DNA from: CAJOIG01 sp963642815
Lineage (GTDB): Bacteria > Bacillota > Clostridia > Oscillospirales > Oscillospiraceae
NCBI GenBank assembly: GCA_963642815.1
Contig: CAVIIB010000001.1
Coordinates: forward strand, 12,351 to 76,350
DNA length: 64,000 bases
Direction: 5' to 3'
The notes under the pieces were generated by a model. That model searched no databases. It saw nothing but the letters and a program-made list of their open reading frames with translations, and was not told the origin of the DNA. Of the stretch, positions 8,522-17,345 are shown one piece after another. The stretch's first letter is position 1. Every line of letters begins with the position of its first letter. Position numbers and translations under genes: made by a program.

Positions 8522-10053
8522 TGCGATTTTTACAACCGCGCTTTGCGGCGAGCTGCGCGAGGCGCTCACCGGCGCGAAGATAGACCGCGTACACCAGCCG
8601 GAAAAGGATTCGGTCGTGTTCTCCCTGCGCGGCGCTGGCGGGACAAAGCGGCTGCTCGTCTGCTTTTCCGGCGGCAGCGCCCGTATTTGCCTCACAACGC
8701 AGGAATACGAAAACCCGCCGCAGCCGCCCATGTTCTGTATGCTGCTGCGCAAGCACCTCATCGGTGCGCGTGTGCTCGACATCACGCAGCCGGATGAGGA
8801 GCGTATGCTGCTGCTGCGGCTTCTGGCGTACAACGATTTCGGCGAGCCGGAGGAAAAAACACTGGCCGTGGAGCTGCTGGGGCGCNNNNNNNNNNCATTG
8901 TGGACGCGGCGCGGCGTGTGGACGCCGAGATGAGCCCGGCGCGGCAGCTTTTGCCGGGGCTTATCTACCGCTTGCCACCCAAGCCGGAGCCGGGACGCTT
9001 TTCCGGGCTATCGCCGCTGATCGCACGGGAGATGGAGTTTCGGGGCGTTGAGAAAAGTCCGGCAAGCGCGGCGCAGTTTGAGAAGAAGCCCACTATGCTG
9101 ATCGAGGACGGGCAGCCCAAGGACTTCTCGTTCATGGAGATTTTGCAGTACGGTCCCGCTGTCCAGTGCGTGGAATATCCGGGGTGGTCGGCGCTGCTTG
9201 AAGCGTTTTGGGGCGATAAGGATCGCCGCGACCATTTGCGCAGCCGTGGCAAGAGCCTTTCCAAGCTCGTGCGCGGCGCGAAAAACCGCACGGAGAAAAA
9301 GCTCGGTCTGCGGCGGCAGGAGCTTGCCGCCTGTGCCGACCGCGAGGCCTTCAAGCGGCGCGGCGATCTCATAACGGCGAATATATGGCGCATGAAAAAG
9401 GGCATGGACACCCTCGTCTGCGAGGATTTCTATGAGGAGGGAAGCCCCGCTGTGTCCATTGCGCTCGACCCGCGCAAAACGCCGCAGCAAAACGCGGCGC
9501 TCTGCTACCGCCAATATACGAAGAAAAAGGCGGCGGAGGAGCATCTGACGGCGCTTATCGAGGAAAATGCGGCGGAGCTNNNNNNNNNNCGGACGAGCTG
9601 GAACGCGCCCGCGAGCTACAGGATCTCGCGGACATTCGCGCCGAGCTGGAGACCGCCGGTTATATCCGCGCCTCCAAGGGCAAGAAAAAGAGCCGTCCGG
9701 CTGCGCCTCTGCGCTATGAGACGGCGAGCGGACGGGAGATACTGGTCGGACGCAACAACATCCAGAACGACGAGCTGACCTTCCGGCTGGCACGGAGGAC
9801 GGATGTGTGGCTGCACGCGCAGAAGATACACGGGGCGCACGTCATCCTGCGCTGCGAGGGCGCGGAGCCGTCGCCGGAGGATGTTCGCCGTGCGGCGGAG
9901 CTTGCGGCATTCCATTCCGAGGCTGCGCAAAGCCCCCGTGTGCCCATTGACTACACCCAAGTCCGCTTTGTCAAAAAGCCCCGCGGCGCTCGCGCCGGTA
10001 TGGTAATCTATACCGAGCAAAAAACCATCTTGGCCGAGCCGAGGGAAAAATAA
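8511..10053 (+). CDS. rqcH: Ribosome quality control protein RqcH (NFACT family), interrupted by two assembly gaps
   Basis: NFACT protein that binds obstructed 50S subunits and recruits tRNA-Ala to add C-terminal alanine tails; older annotation is fibronectin-binding protein (YloA). The start MPLDAIFTTAL, the ELLGR helix, the coiled-coil middle and the DUF814/NFACT-R end (DVWLHAQKIHGAHVIL) are all present. Runs of N at 8886-8895 and 9580-9589 split it into three frames. The first gap removes the conserved segment after ELLGR (usually HSNIIL-like, roughly a dozen residues) and the second a few residues before DELERA. The three frames are explained by wrong gap lengths, not mutation. Confidence 0.92.
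8886..8895. other. Assembly gap (10 N) within rqcH
   Basis: Ten N's. The flanking reading frames differ, so 10 is a placeholder and not the true length. Confidence 0.95.
9580..9589. other. Assembly gap (10 N) within rqcH
   Basis: Ten N's. The flanking reading frames differ, so this too is a placeholder length. Confidence 0.95.
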
Positions 10054-10069
10054 GAAAGGGAACTGAGCT

Positions 10070-11630
10070 ATGGAGAATTGTATCGAGAGAGGAAATTGCA
10101 TCGTGAGGGGGGGGTAAAAACCTCCTGCGGGACGAAAAAGAACGTCTCATCACGGTGATCGTCGCCGTCTTTCTATGGGGCTTGGCGGCACACGCCTACG
10201 GTCTTCTGAATCTGACGATTTCCCATGATTCTCTGTGTGAATTTATGGTCAATGAAGGAACAATTCATTGGCGGATAAGTCTTGGCCGTTTTATGGCTTC
10301 CATATACCAGCTCGTATTCCACGGGCGTGTGGCTTTGCCGTGGCTAAATGGGCTGCTTTCCCTCTGCTGGCTATCCATTGCCGTCTGGCTGACGGCGCGT
10401 ATGTTCTCCATCGCGGACAAGCTCCGCCTTGTACTGCTTGCCGGTGTTTTTACAGTCAACATCACGGTAACAGCGCTGGCTGCGACCTATATTCACGATA
10501 TGGACTCGGACTTGTTTGGCGCGATGCTCTCCGTCTGTGCGGCGTTTCTCTGGCATCAAGGCGGACGCAAGGCGTGGCTTGGCGTACCGTTTCTTGTGCT
10601 GACGCTGGGACATTATCAGAGTATGCTCTCAGTCATGATCGCCCTTGCCATGATCGAATCCATCCTTGCACTGCTGCGGGGTAAAAAAGCTGCCGAGGTT
10701 GTACGAAAGGGCTTACAAGCTATCGCCATCATCCTTGTCGCCGGTGCTATTTACCTCATGTGTGTAAAGCTGAGTTGCCTGATTATGGACACTAATCTGT
10801 CAAATAGCGCCAACGGGCTGAGCCGTCTTTTCGCGTCAAGGGACGGCTTGTGGGATGTCCTTTGGCCGCTCCTTGTGACCTACTACTGCTGGCTTGAGGT
10901 ATTTACCCATTCCTCCCGCTCTATGTATGAGATCATTTCTCTGCATATTCTGCTTGTCGTCCCAATGGCTATCGCTCTTGTTCACGCCATGCGCCAAAAA
11001 TCGCTGCCCGGTATCAACAAGGCTCTCATTCTGATCCTTGGTGCGCTGCTGCCGCTGGGGATGAATATTTCTTGCGCGGTCAGCGAAAGCCATGTACACG
11101 ATTTGATGCTCTACGCCGTGTGGCTTACATATCTGCTGGCGATCCTCTTGACGGACTGGTATGCCGCATCTGCCGGAGCTACAAAGAAAATGCCTCGATA
11201 TTGCCGCGTTATAGCGTTTCTTGCGCTTATTCTTATCCTTGGAACAGATGTACAGACGGCGAACAGCGCCTATGTGAAAAAGGACTTGGAGCGTCAAGCC
11301 ACACTCTCCCTCATCACCATTGTGAACGGTGATCTGAACGAGACGGAGGGCTATGTTGCCGGAGAGACGGGAGTTTGTCTGGTCGGAGTACCCCAAACTG
11401 GACTAAATGATATTTTTCCGTATACTTCTAGAATTACCGGCTTGGGGTATGGCTCGCCGATCAGCTGTGCCAGCTACTATGCCACCCGCTATTATCAGTT
11501 CATTCTGCAAACACCGCTTGCTATCACTGCCATCGATGTCCCAAGCGACTTCACGGAAGCCATGCCGACCTACCCGAATGAGGGCTATATACAGTGGTAC
11601 GGCGATGTTCTCGTCGTAAAACTGTCTTAA
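10070..11630 (+). CDS. GtrII-like glucosyltransferase membrane protein with a frame-breaking G8 tract
   Basis: Polytopic membrane protein resembling the GtrII glucosyltransferase domain family, which moves glucose from a bactoprenol carrier to a surface polysaccharide outside the membrane. About ten hydrophobic segments follow an N-terminal NLTISHDSLCEF-like loop, and a 110-residue soluble tail ends the protein. The long frame is open only from 10107 (stop at 10104) and has no start with a ribosome site; GTG 10155 lacks one. ATG 10070 follows AAAGGG but runs into TAA at 10115. Removing one G from the G8 run (10107-10114) joins ATG 10070 to the long frame, giving a 519-residue protein. The copy here is therefore out of phase. 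GtrB-like GT2 follows. Confidence 0.75.
10107..10114 (+). repeat. Homopolymeric G8 tract near the 5' end of the GtrII-like gene
   Basis: Eight consecutive G residues, directly seen. With seven the upstream ATG frame joins the gene; with eight it stops at 10115-10117. This is the layout of a slipped-strand phase-variation switch, or else a sequencing error. Confidence 0.6.
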
Positions 11631-11648
11631 AGACAGGGGCGTGACACC

Positions 11649-12593
11649 ATGAAACTATCACTCATCGTACCCTGTTATAATGAGGAGGCGGCGCTTCCCA
11701 TCTTCTACCGTGAGACTACGAAGGTCATGGAGACGCTGCCGGTGGAGTATGAGCTGCTGCTCGTCAACGACGGCTCTAAGGACGGGACACTCCAATGCAT
11801 GAGACGGCTTGCTGTCACAGATACACACGTCAAATACATCTCTTTCTCCCGCAATTTTGGCAAGGAGGCCGCCATGTATGCCGGATTCTGCAATGTGGAC
11901 GGCGACTATGTGGCCGTCATGGACGCAGATATGCAGGATCCGCCGTCTCTGCTGCCGGAAATGCTGAAAATCATCGAAACGGGCGAATATGACAGCGTGG
12001 CGACCCGACGGGTCAGCCGTGCCGGAGAGCCGCCCATTCGGAGCTGGTTTGCCCGCAAATTCTACCGCCTTATTAACAAAATCTCCGATGCAGATGTTGT
12101 GGATGGTGCGAGGGATTTTCGCCTGATGAAGCGCGAGATGGTAGAGGCCATCGTAGCTATGGGCGAGCAAAACCGCTTTTCCAAAGGCATTTTCGGCTGG
12201 GTCGGCTTCCGTACCTACTGGCTGCCCTATGAAAATGTGGAGCGTGTGGCCGGAGAAACAAAATGGAGCTTCTGGGGTCTGTTCAAATATGCCGTTGACG
12301 GTATCATCAACTTCTCGCAGGTCCCGCTTAGCATATCCTCATGGCTTGGTCTGATTATGACCGGCTGTTCTTTCCTTGTGCTCCTTTTCATCATCATTCG
12401 CAAGGCGGTGTTCGGCGACCCGGTCGCGGGCTGGGCATCCACCATCTGTGTCATTGTCTTTATCGGCGGCGTTCAGCTTGCGGTACTTGGTATTATGGGA
12501 CAGTATATCGCCAAGACCTATATGGAAGTAAAAAAACGCCCGCACTACATCGTCGCAGAGAGCAACGACGAAAGGGTCGCACGGGTGAAATAA
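11649..12593 (+). CDS. GtrB/DPM1-like glycosyltransferase family 2 protein
   Basis: GT2 enzyme that attaches a sugar, probably glucose, to undecaprenyl phosphate on the cytoplasmic face. The 314 residues show SLIVPCYNEE at the start, LVNDGSKDGT at 38-47, the metal-binding MDADMQDPP near 91-99, the QNRFSKGIFGWVGF acceptor region, and two C-terminal membrane helices, as in GtrB/YfdH. It lies 18 bases after the GtrII-like gene. In Gtr systems GtrB loads the carrier and the GtrII-type enzyme uses it, so the pair forms a plausible unit. A GtrA-like flippase is not seen here. Confidence 0.88.
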   Translation: MKLSLIVPCYNEEAALPIFYRETTKVMETLPVEYELLLVNDGSKDGTLQCMRRLAVTDTHVKYISFSRNFGKEAAMYAGFCNVDGDYVAVMDADMQDPPSLLPEMLKIIETGEYDSVATRRVSRAGEPPIRSWFARKFYRLINKISDADVVDGARDFRLMKREMVEAIVAMGEQNRFSKGIFGWVGFRTYWLPYENVERVAGETKWSFWGLFKYAVDGIINFSQVPLSISSWLGLIMTGCSFLVLLFIIIRKAVFGDPVAGWASTICVIVFIGGVQLAVLGIMGQYIAKTYMEVKKRPHYIVAESNDERVARVK

Positions 12594-12604
12594 GGAAACG
12601 GACT

Positions 12605-12634
12605 TGCCATCTGCGTACTGCGGGTGGCATTTTT
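12605..12634 (+). terminator. Terminator after the GtrB-like gene
   Basis: TGCCA-containing arm at 12605 pairs with TGGCA ending at 12629, followed by TTTTT. Confidence 0.55.
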
Positions 12635-12635
12635 C

Positions 12636-12664
12636 TTGAAAAGCGGCGGACTGTGCGGTATAAT
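12636..12664 (+). promoter_or_regulatory. Promoter of the FkbH/ACP/MBOAT operon
   Basis: TTGAAA at 12636-12641, 17-base spacer, TATAAT at 12659-12664. It starts a separate transcript after the Gtr-type pair. Confidence 0.7.
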
Positions 12665-12696
12665 AAACAAATCTAATGATAAAGGAACGATGTGTG

Positions 12697-14548
12697 ATGG
12701 AAAAAAGTGCTGCGTCCCTGATCGAATATCCCTTTGACCCGAAGCTGCTTATGCGCAAGCGCAAGGCGATACGGCGCGAGCTTGCGGCACGGGATGGGCT
12801 TACGGAAAAGCATATCGCCGTGCTCGGAGGCTCGACAACGCATGACATTCTGGATATGCTGGAGCTTTTCCTGCTGGGGCAGGGCATACGCCCGACGTTC
12901 TACGAGTCGGAATACGGTAAATATTTCGAGGACGCGGTGTTTGACAACCCGACGCTCGCCGCGTTTGCGCCGGATGTGATATTTATCCACACCTCCAATC
13001 GCAATATCACCGACTGGCCACACGCGGCGGACGATGCCGCCGCCGTGCAGACGCGCCTTGACGGCCAGTACGCCCATTTTGAGGCGGTGTGGGAGGCGCT
13101 GGCGCAGCGCTATCATTGCCCCATCATCCAGAACAACTTTGAATATCCCTTCTTCCGGCTGCTCGGCAACCGCGACGCTTTTGACCCGCGTGGGCGCGTC
13201 AACTTCGTCACACGGCTCAATACGCGCCTGTACGACTACGCCCAAGGCCACGACAACTTCTTCATCAACGACATCAACTACCAGTCCTCCGACTACGGTC
13301 TCCGCGAGTGGAGCGATCCGTTCTACTGGCATATGTACAAATACGCGCTCTGCCTTGACGCTGTTCCGACGCTGGCTTTTAATGTCTCGAACATCATCAA
13401 GAGCATTTTCGGCAAAAACAAGAAGGCCTTTGCCCTTGACCTTGATAACACACTCTGGGGCGGCATTGTGGGCGACGACGGCGTGGAGGGAATTGAAATT
13501 GGACAGGACACCTCCATGGGACAGGTCTACGCCGAGTTCCAGAGCTATCTGAAAGCGCTTAAGGAGCAGGGGATACTCCTGAACATCGTGTCGAAGAACG
13601 AGCGCGACAACGCCATGGCGGGGCTGAATCACCCGCAGATGATCTTGAAGCCCGACGATTTCATTTCGATCAAGGCGAATTGGGAGCCGAAAAGCATGAA
13701 TCTCGTCCAGATGGCGCAGGAGCTTACGCTGCTGCCGGAGAGCTTCGTATTCGTGGACGACAATCCCGCCGAGCGCGAGATCGTGCGGCGACAGGTGCCG
13801 GGTGCGGCTGTGCCGGAGCTTGACAAGGTGGAGCATTATATAAGCGCCATCGACCGCGCCGGTTATTTCGAGACGACCGCCGTCTCCGCCGATGATTTGA
13901 AGCGCAGCGATATGTACAAGGAAAACATCCGCCGCGCCGAGCTGCAAAGCTCCTTTGCCGATTATAGCGACTACCTCCGCTCGCTCGACATGAGCGCGGA
14001 GATAAAGCCCTTTGCGCCGGTCTATATGGCGCGTATCGCGCAGCTTACGAATAAATCCAACCAGTATAACCTCACGACCCGTCGCTGTACGCAGGAGGAG
14101 GTCGAGGCGATGGCTGCCGACGCGGACACTATCACGCTCTACGGCAAGCTGACGGATTGCTTTGGCGACNNNNNNNNNNNNNNNNNNNNNNNNNNNNNNN
14201 NNNNNNNNNNNNNNNNNNNNNNNNNNNNACAACGGCGTTGTGGCGATAACAGCCGGAAAAATCGAGGGCGATACCTGTGACATCATTCTATGGCTGATGA
14301 GCTGCCGCGTGCTCAAGCGCGACATGGAGTGCGCCATGATGGACGAGCTTGTGCGCCTTTGCCGTGAAAGAGGCGTGAAAACGCTGCGTGGCTTCTACTA
14401 CCCGACGGCGAAGAACGGCATGGTGCGGGAGTTTTACGGCGAGCAGGGCTTTGACAAGATAAGCGAAGCGCCGGACGGAAGCACGGTATGGACGCTCGCG
14501 CTTGACGGCTACGAAAACAAAAATCACGTTATCCGCGTGAATGAATAA
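12697..14548 (+). CDS. FkbH-like HAD-superfamily protein, interrupted by a 59-N gap
   Basis: HAD-IIIC/FkbH family protein. Characterised members such as FkbH and RkD dephosphorylate 1,3-bisphosphoglycerate and load the glyceryl group onto an acyl carrier protein. An N-terminal ~240-residue region with GGSTTHD is followed by the HAD motif DLDNTLWGG (Asp248/Asp250), the second motif VFVDDNPAERE and a C-terminal GNAT-like part (NGVVAITAGK, LMSCRVLKRDME). The gap at 14170-14228 falls between CFGD and NGVV. In this family these residues are adjacent (FGDNG), so the true gap may be near zero. ATG 12697 is preceded by AAAGGA. An ACP gene follows. Confidence 0.88.
14170..14228. other. Assembly gap (59 N) within the FkbH-like gene
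   Basis: 59 N's between codons for FGD and NGVV. The flanks end and begin with matching bases (GAC and ACAAC), suggesting an unmerged contig overlap. Confidence 0.9.
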
Positions 14549-14560
14549 GGAGATATAGAC

Positions 14561-14800
14561 ATGAGCAGAACAGAAATTTTTGAAAAGCTCACGGAGATAT
14601 TTGAGGACGTGTTCGACCGCAAGGGCATTACGCTTGGCGAGACGACCACGGCCAAGGATGTGGAGGGCTGGGATTCTCTGACGCATATCGCGCTGCTGGC
14701 CGCCGTTGAGGATGAGTTCGGCATCAAATTCGACATGAAAGAGGTGCAGGGGCTCAAGGACGTCGGCGCGATGGTCAGCGCCATCGAGGCGGCGCTGTGA
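14561..14800 (+). CDS. Acyl carrier protein
   Basis: A 79-residue acidic four-helix carrier protein. The phosphopantetheine attachment serine is in WDSLTHI (Ser39), and DEFGIKFD and a C-terminal AMVSAIEAAL helix are typical. It follows the FkbH-like gene by 12 bases and overlaps the next gene by 4 bases. In known FkbH systems the companion ACP carries the glyceryl unit, so this stand-alone carrier most likely serves the operon and not general fatty-acid synthesis. Confidence 0.93.
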   Translation: MSRTEIFEKLTEIFEDVFDRKGITLGETTTAKDVEGWDSLTHIALLAAVEDEFGIKFDMKEVQGLKDVGAMVSAIEAAL

Positions 14801-15193
14801 CCGTTCACCACATCGGCTATCTCGTCAAAAAGCTTGACCGGGCGGCGGCGGATTTTGCCGCGCTGGGCTACGAGGCGCAGGGCGGGCCCTGCCGCGACGA
14901 GGGGCGGGGCGTGGACATCCTGTTTCTGCGCAAGGACGGCTACTACCGTCGAGCTTGTGAGCCCCTATACGCCGGAGTCCGTGGTGGCGGGACTCATCAA
15001 GACCTATAAAAACGCGCCGTACCATATCTGCTATGAGACGGCTGACCTTGAGCGGGAGCTTGCAGCCCTGGAGAGCGGGGGCTATACCCGCATGGGTGAT
15101 CCGTCACCGGCTCCCGCCATCGGCGGGCGGCGGGTCTGCTTTCTGTATAGCCCGCGTATCGGCATGATCGAGCTATTGGAGGGCGGCGCATGA
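14797..15193 (+). CDS. VOC-superfamily (glyoxalase/epimerase-like) protein, frameshifted
   Basis: The N-terminal 50 residues (VHHIGYLVKKLDRAAADF) lie in the frame starting at GTG 14797. The rest (VELVSPY, PYHICYETADLE, RVCFLYSP, IGMIELLE) lies in the next frame. One extra base near 14944 (CTACTACC) explains the break; without it the protein is about 131 aa, the normal length of methylmalonyl-CoA-epimerase-like VOC proteins. The metal-ligand positions H, H and the final E of IELLE are recognisable. Both ends are coupled: the start overlaps the ACP stop and the stop overlaps the MBOAT start. The intact flanks and coupling make a sequencing error or recent mutation equally likely. Confidence 0.75.
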
Positions 15194-16710
15194 GCCTGAC
15201 GACCTTTCCGTTTATCTGCTTTTTCCTCGCCTCGCTGATCCTGTATTACGCAGCGCCGCAGCGTTTTCGCTGGGGTGTGCTTTTGCTGTGCAGCGCGGCG
15301 TTTTTCCTGCTGTCGTCCACGCCGTGGACGGTCGTCTATCTCGTGGTGAGCGCCGTTTCCGCCTCACTCTGTGTGCGGGCGATACGCCGCGCTCGTGCGG
15401 TGGAGGACGCGAAAAGGGCGCGGCTTGCGCTGATCATCGGCATTGTCGTGAACGTCGGTATGCTGGCCGTCCTCAAGTATACGAATTTCTTTCTCTCCAA
15501 TATCAACGCGCTGGCGGGGCTGTCGCTACAAAGGGCGGTCTTTCCCGCGCCGCTCGGTATCAGCTTCTACACCCTGCAACTCGTGGGTATGCTCCTTGAC
15601 TGCTACTGGGGCATTGCCGAGCCGGAGGCAAATGTGCTCAAAACGGCGCTGTTCGTCGGCTACTGGCCGCAGCTCACCTCCGGCCCCATCGCCCGTTGGA
15701 GCGAGCTTGGCAAGCCCTTGTATGAGGGACACGCCCTCGACTGGAAAAACATCGTGTTCGGGCTGGAGCGTGTGCTCTGGGGCGCATTCAAAAAGCTCGT
15801 TATATCCGCGCCGCTCGGCGTGGTTGTGGACACGATATATGCCGACACCGCCGCCTATCCGGGGCTTTACGTCTGGCTGGCCGCCGTGCTGTTCATGTTC
15901 CAGCTCTACACCGACTTTTCCGGCTGCATGGACATCGTGCTCGGCGCGTCCGAGTGCTATGGCGTGCCGCTTCCGGAGAACTTCCGCACACCGTTTTTTG
16001 CCCGCAGTGTGCAGGAATACTGGCAGCGCTGGCACATCACGCTCAGTGCGTGGCTGCGCGACTATATCCTCTATCCCATCCTGCGCTCCGGCACATGGCG
16101 GAAGCTCACCAAGCGCATAAAGACCCGCTTTGGCAAGAAGGCGGCGCGGCAGATACCGTCCTATCTCGGTATGCTCTGCGTCTGGCTGCTCATTGGTCTG
16201 TGGCACGGCGGCGACTGGAAATATATCCTTGGCATGGGGCTGTGGTTCTGGTTCTGGATCGTGCTGGGACAGGTGTGCGAGCCGCTGGCGCGTCGCGTCA
16301 ATAATGCCCTCGGCATAAGGACGGACAGCTTCTGCTGGCGCGTCTTTCAGAGCGTGAGGACGTTTATACTGGCCGCCGTGGGCAATATGTTCTTCCGGCT
16401 GCCAAGCCTCGGCGCGACCTTCCGCGCCATCGGCGAGGGCTTTTCCGTGTTCAATCCGTGGATATTCACGGACGGCTCGCTGTATACGCTCGGCCTCGGA
16501 CAGAAAGAGCTGCATACGGCGCTCGGCGGGCTTTTGCTGCTGCTCGTTGTTTCGACTTTGCAGGAAAAGGAGAGTGTGCGGGCGCGTATCGCACGGCAGA
16601 ATACGCTTTTCCGCTGGCTTATCATGCTGGCGCTGCTCATGGCGGTGCTGGTGTTCGGTCAGTATGGCCCCGGCTATAACGCCGCGAGCTTCATCTACGC
16701 GAATTTCTAA
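15190..16710 (+). CDS. MBOAT-family O-acyltransferase
   Basis: Membrane-bound O-acyltransferase of the DltB/AlgI type, 506 aa, with about eleven hydrophobic segments. The family signature is present: FQLYTDFSGCMDI, then WQRWHITLSAWLRDY with His near 282, and the catalytic-type histidine in GLWHGGDW near 339. Members take an acyl group from a cytoplasmic carrier and pass it across the membrane to a surface polymer. The upstream FkbH-like protein and ACP suggest that the group is glyceryl or a derivative. It is translationally coupled to the VOC gene and is the last gene of the operon. Confidence 0.92.
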   Translation: MSLTTFPFICFFLASLILYYAAPQRFRWGVLLLCSAAFFLLSSTPWTVVYLVVSAVSASLCVRAIRRARAVEDAKRARLALIIGIVVNVGMLAVLKYTNFFLSNINALAGLSLQRAVFPAPLGISFYTLQLVGMLLDCYWGIAEPEANVLKTALFVGYWPQLTSGPIARWSELGKPLYEGHALDWKNIVFGLERVLWGAFKKLVISAPLGVVVDTIYADTAAYPGLYVWLAAVLFMFQLYTDFSGCMDIVLGASECYGVPLPENFRTPFFARSVQEYWQRWHITLSAWLRDYILYPILRSGTWRKLTKRIKTRFGKKAARQIPSYLGMLCVWLLIGLWHGGDWKYILGMGLWFWFWIVLGQVCEPLARRVNNALGIRTDSFCWRVFQSVRTFILAAVGNMFFRLPSLGATFRAIGEGFSVFNPWIFTDGSLYTLGLGQKELHTALGGLLLLLVVSTLQEKESVRARIARQNTLFRWLIMLALLMAVLVFGQYGPGYNAASFIYANF

Positions 16711-16966
16711 ACAGTGTTTTTGATGTTAACAATGCTCCCTCCGTGAACAACAGTGTTTTTTCACTGCGGCTCATAGAGGGAGCATATTCATCGCATGAAA
16801 ACGAGGGCGCTTGCAAGCCTATGTCGGCACTTTTTATTCGCAGAAAAGCGCCGCAACACACCTATTATACCTAATTTTTCTACGCCGGTCAATACATTCC
16901 GCGCTGCACGACTTCTTTTCGGAGCGGTGCATAGTTTTCCCGTGTGGATTCCGTACACTTTTCCCA
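16711..16966. other. Gene-free AT-richer stretch with a direct repeat and a hairpin
   Basis: No convincing gene is seen; the short open frames have no ribosome site and no recognisable sequence. The first 75 bases hold the repeats described separately. From about 16795 to 16966 I see nothing assignable. Confidence 0.55.
16732..16785 (+). repeat. 10-bp perfect inverted repeat enclosing a smaller hairpin
   Basis: ATGCTCCCTC (16732-16741) pairs with GAGGGAGCAT (16776-16785). Inside, GTGAA (16743-16747) pairs with TTCAC (16760-16764). A 12-base direct repeat, AACAGTGTTTTT, occurs at 16710-16721 and 16749-16760. It is probably a terminator-like or processing structure at the end of the MBOAT operon; no clean U-tract follows. 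Confidence 0.5.
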
Positions 16967-16995
16967 TTGTGCGGGACTTCAATCTATGCTATTCT
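16967..16995 (+). promoter_or_regulatory. Promoter of a putative non-coding RNA
   Basis: TTGTGC at 16967-16972, 17-base spacer, TATTCT at 16990-16995. Transcription would begin near 17002 with no good gene downstream on this strand. Confidence 0.5.
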
Positions 16996-17001
16996 TTAAT
17001 T

Positions 17002-17275
17002 GCAGAGAGGGTGAGACCAATGACTTGAAAAGTCCCCCCAGCCGTTGGAGCGTGGGGAAGATGGCACCGACAATGACCTGTGATCGCCAAATGAGAGCCG
17101 TCGTGACCGGCAGAATCATCGCACTGCGGTGTTTACATATAGGAGGGGCGAGAGTTCAACAGATATGTAAGTGGTGCCATGAATCTGACGAAAGAGAGGT
17201 ATACAAAAGATGTTAGATATCAAGAATGAAGGATAGCCCTTGGCTGCCACAGGAAGCAAGCAGCCAAGGGCTATC
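17002..17275 (+). ncRNA. Candidate structured small RNA, family not recognised
   Basis: Bounded by a plausible promoter and a 16-bp perfect terminator stem, with no real ORF in about 275 bases. Several local helices can be drawn by eye: GACTT/AAGTC around 17022-17034, CCCC/GGGG around 17035-17057, TACATAT/ATATGTA around 17136-17170, and a long-range GGCACC/GGTGCC pairing (about 17062 and 17173) that would close a multi-branch junction. It does not match the conserved cores of RNase P, tmRNA, 6S, SRP, T-box, TPP, lysine or cobalamin RNAs as I know them. It could be a riboswitch-like leader whose gene was lost, or a trans-acting RNA. Confidence 0.45.
17232..17275 (+). terminator. Strong hairpin terminator (16-bp perfect stem)
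   Basis: Arms 17232-17247 and 17260-17275 are perfectly complementary with a 12-base loop. The U-tract is weak on both strands, so it may end the putative RNA or the convergent minus-strand gene, or both. Confidence 0.6.
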
Positions 17276-17345
17276 TGTATAATAGGGCGAGTGAGAGCAG
17301 CGGCAGCGCTGCTTATTCTTTTGCCCTTTGGCTACGCGGGCTTCG

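Noticed and set aside
10070..12593. Gtr genes as part of a prophage
   Set aside because: No integrase, tail, portal or attachment site is nearby; flanks are housekeeping rqcH and the FkbH operon.
12673..14337. 554-residue minus-strand open frame in the FkbH-like gene
   Set aside because: Mirror of a real gene with HAD motifs on the plus strand; spans the N gap.
16795..17216. Short open frames in the gene-free interval
   Set aside because: No ribosome sites, no recognisable sequence and overlap with the putative RNA promoter and helices.
17002..17231. Possible T-box, cobalamin, lysine or TPP riboswitch
   Set aside because: None of their conserved boxes could be found in order, and no metabolic gene follows on that strand.
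17234..17282. GGAAGC/GCAGCC stretch resembling the SRP RNA apical loop
   Set aside because: The surrounding bases form only a 16-bp terminator stem and lack the conserved helix 8 symmetric loops.
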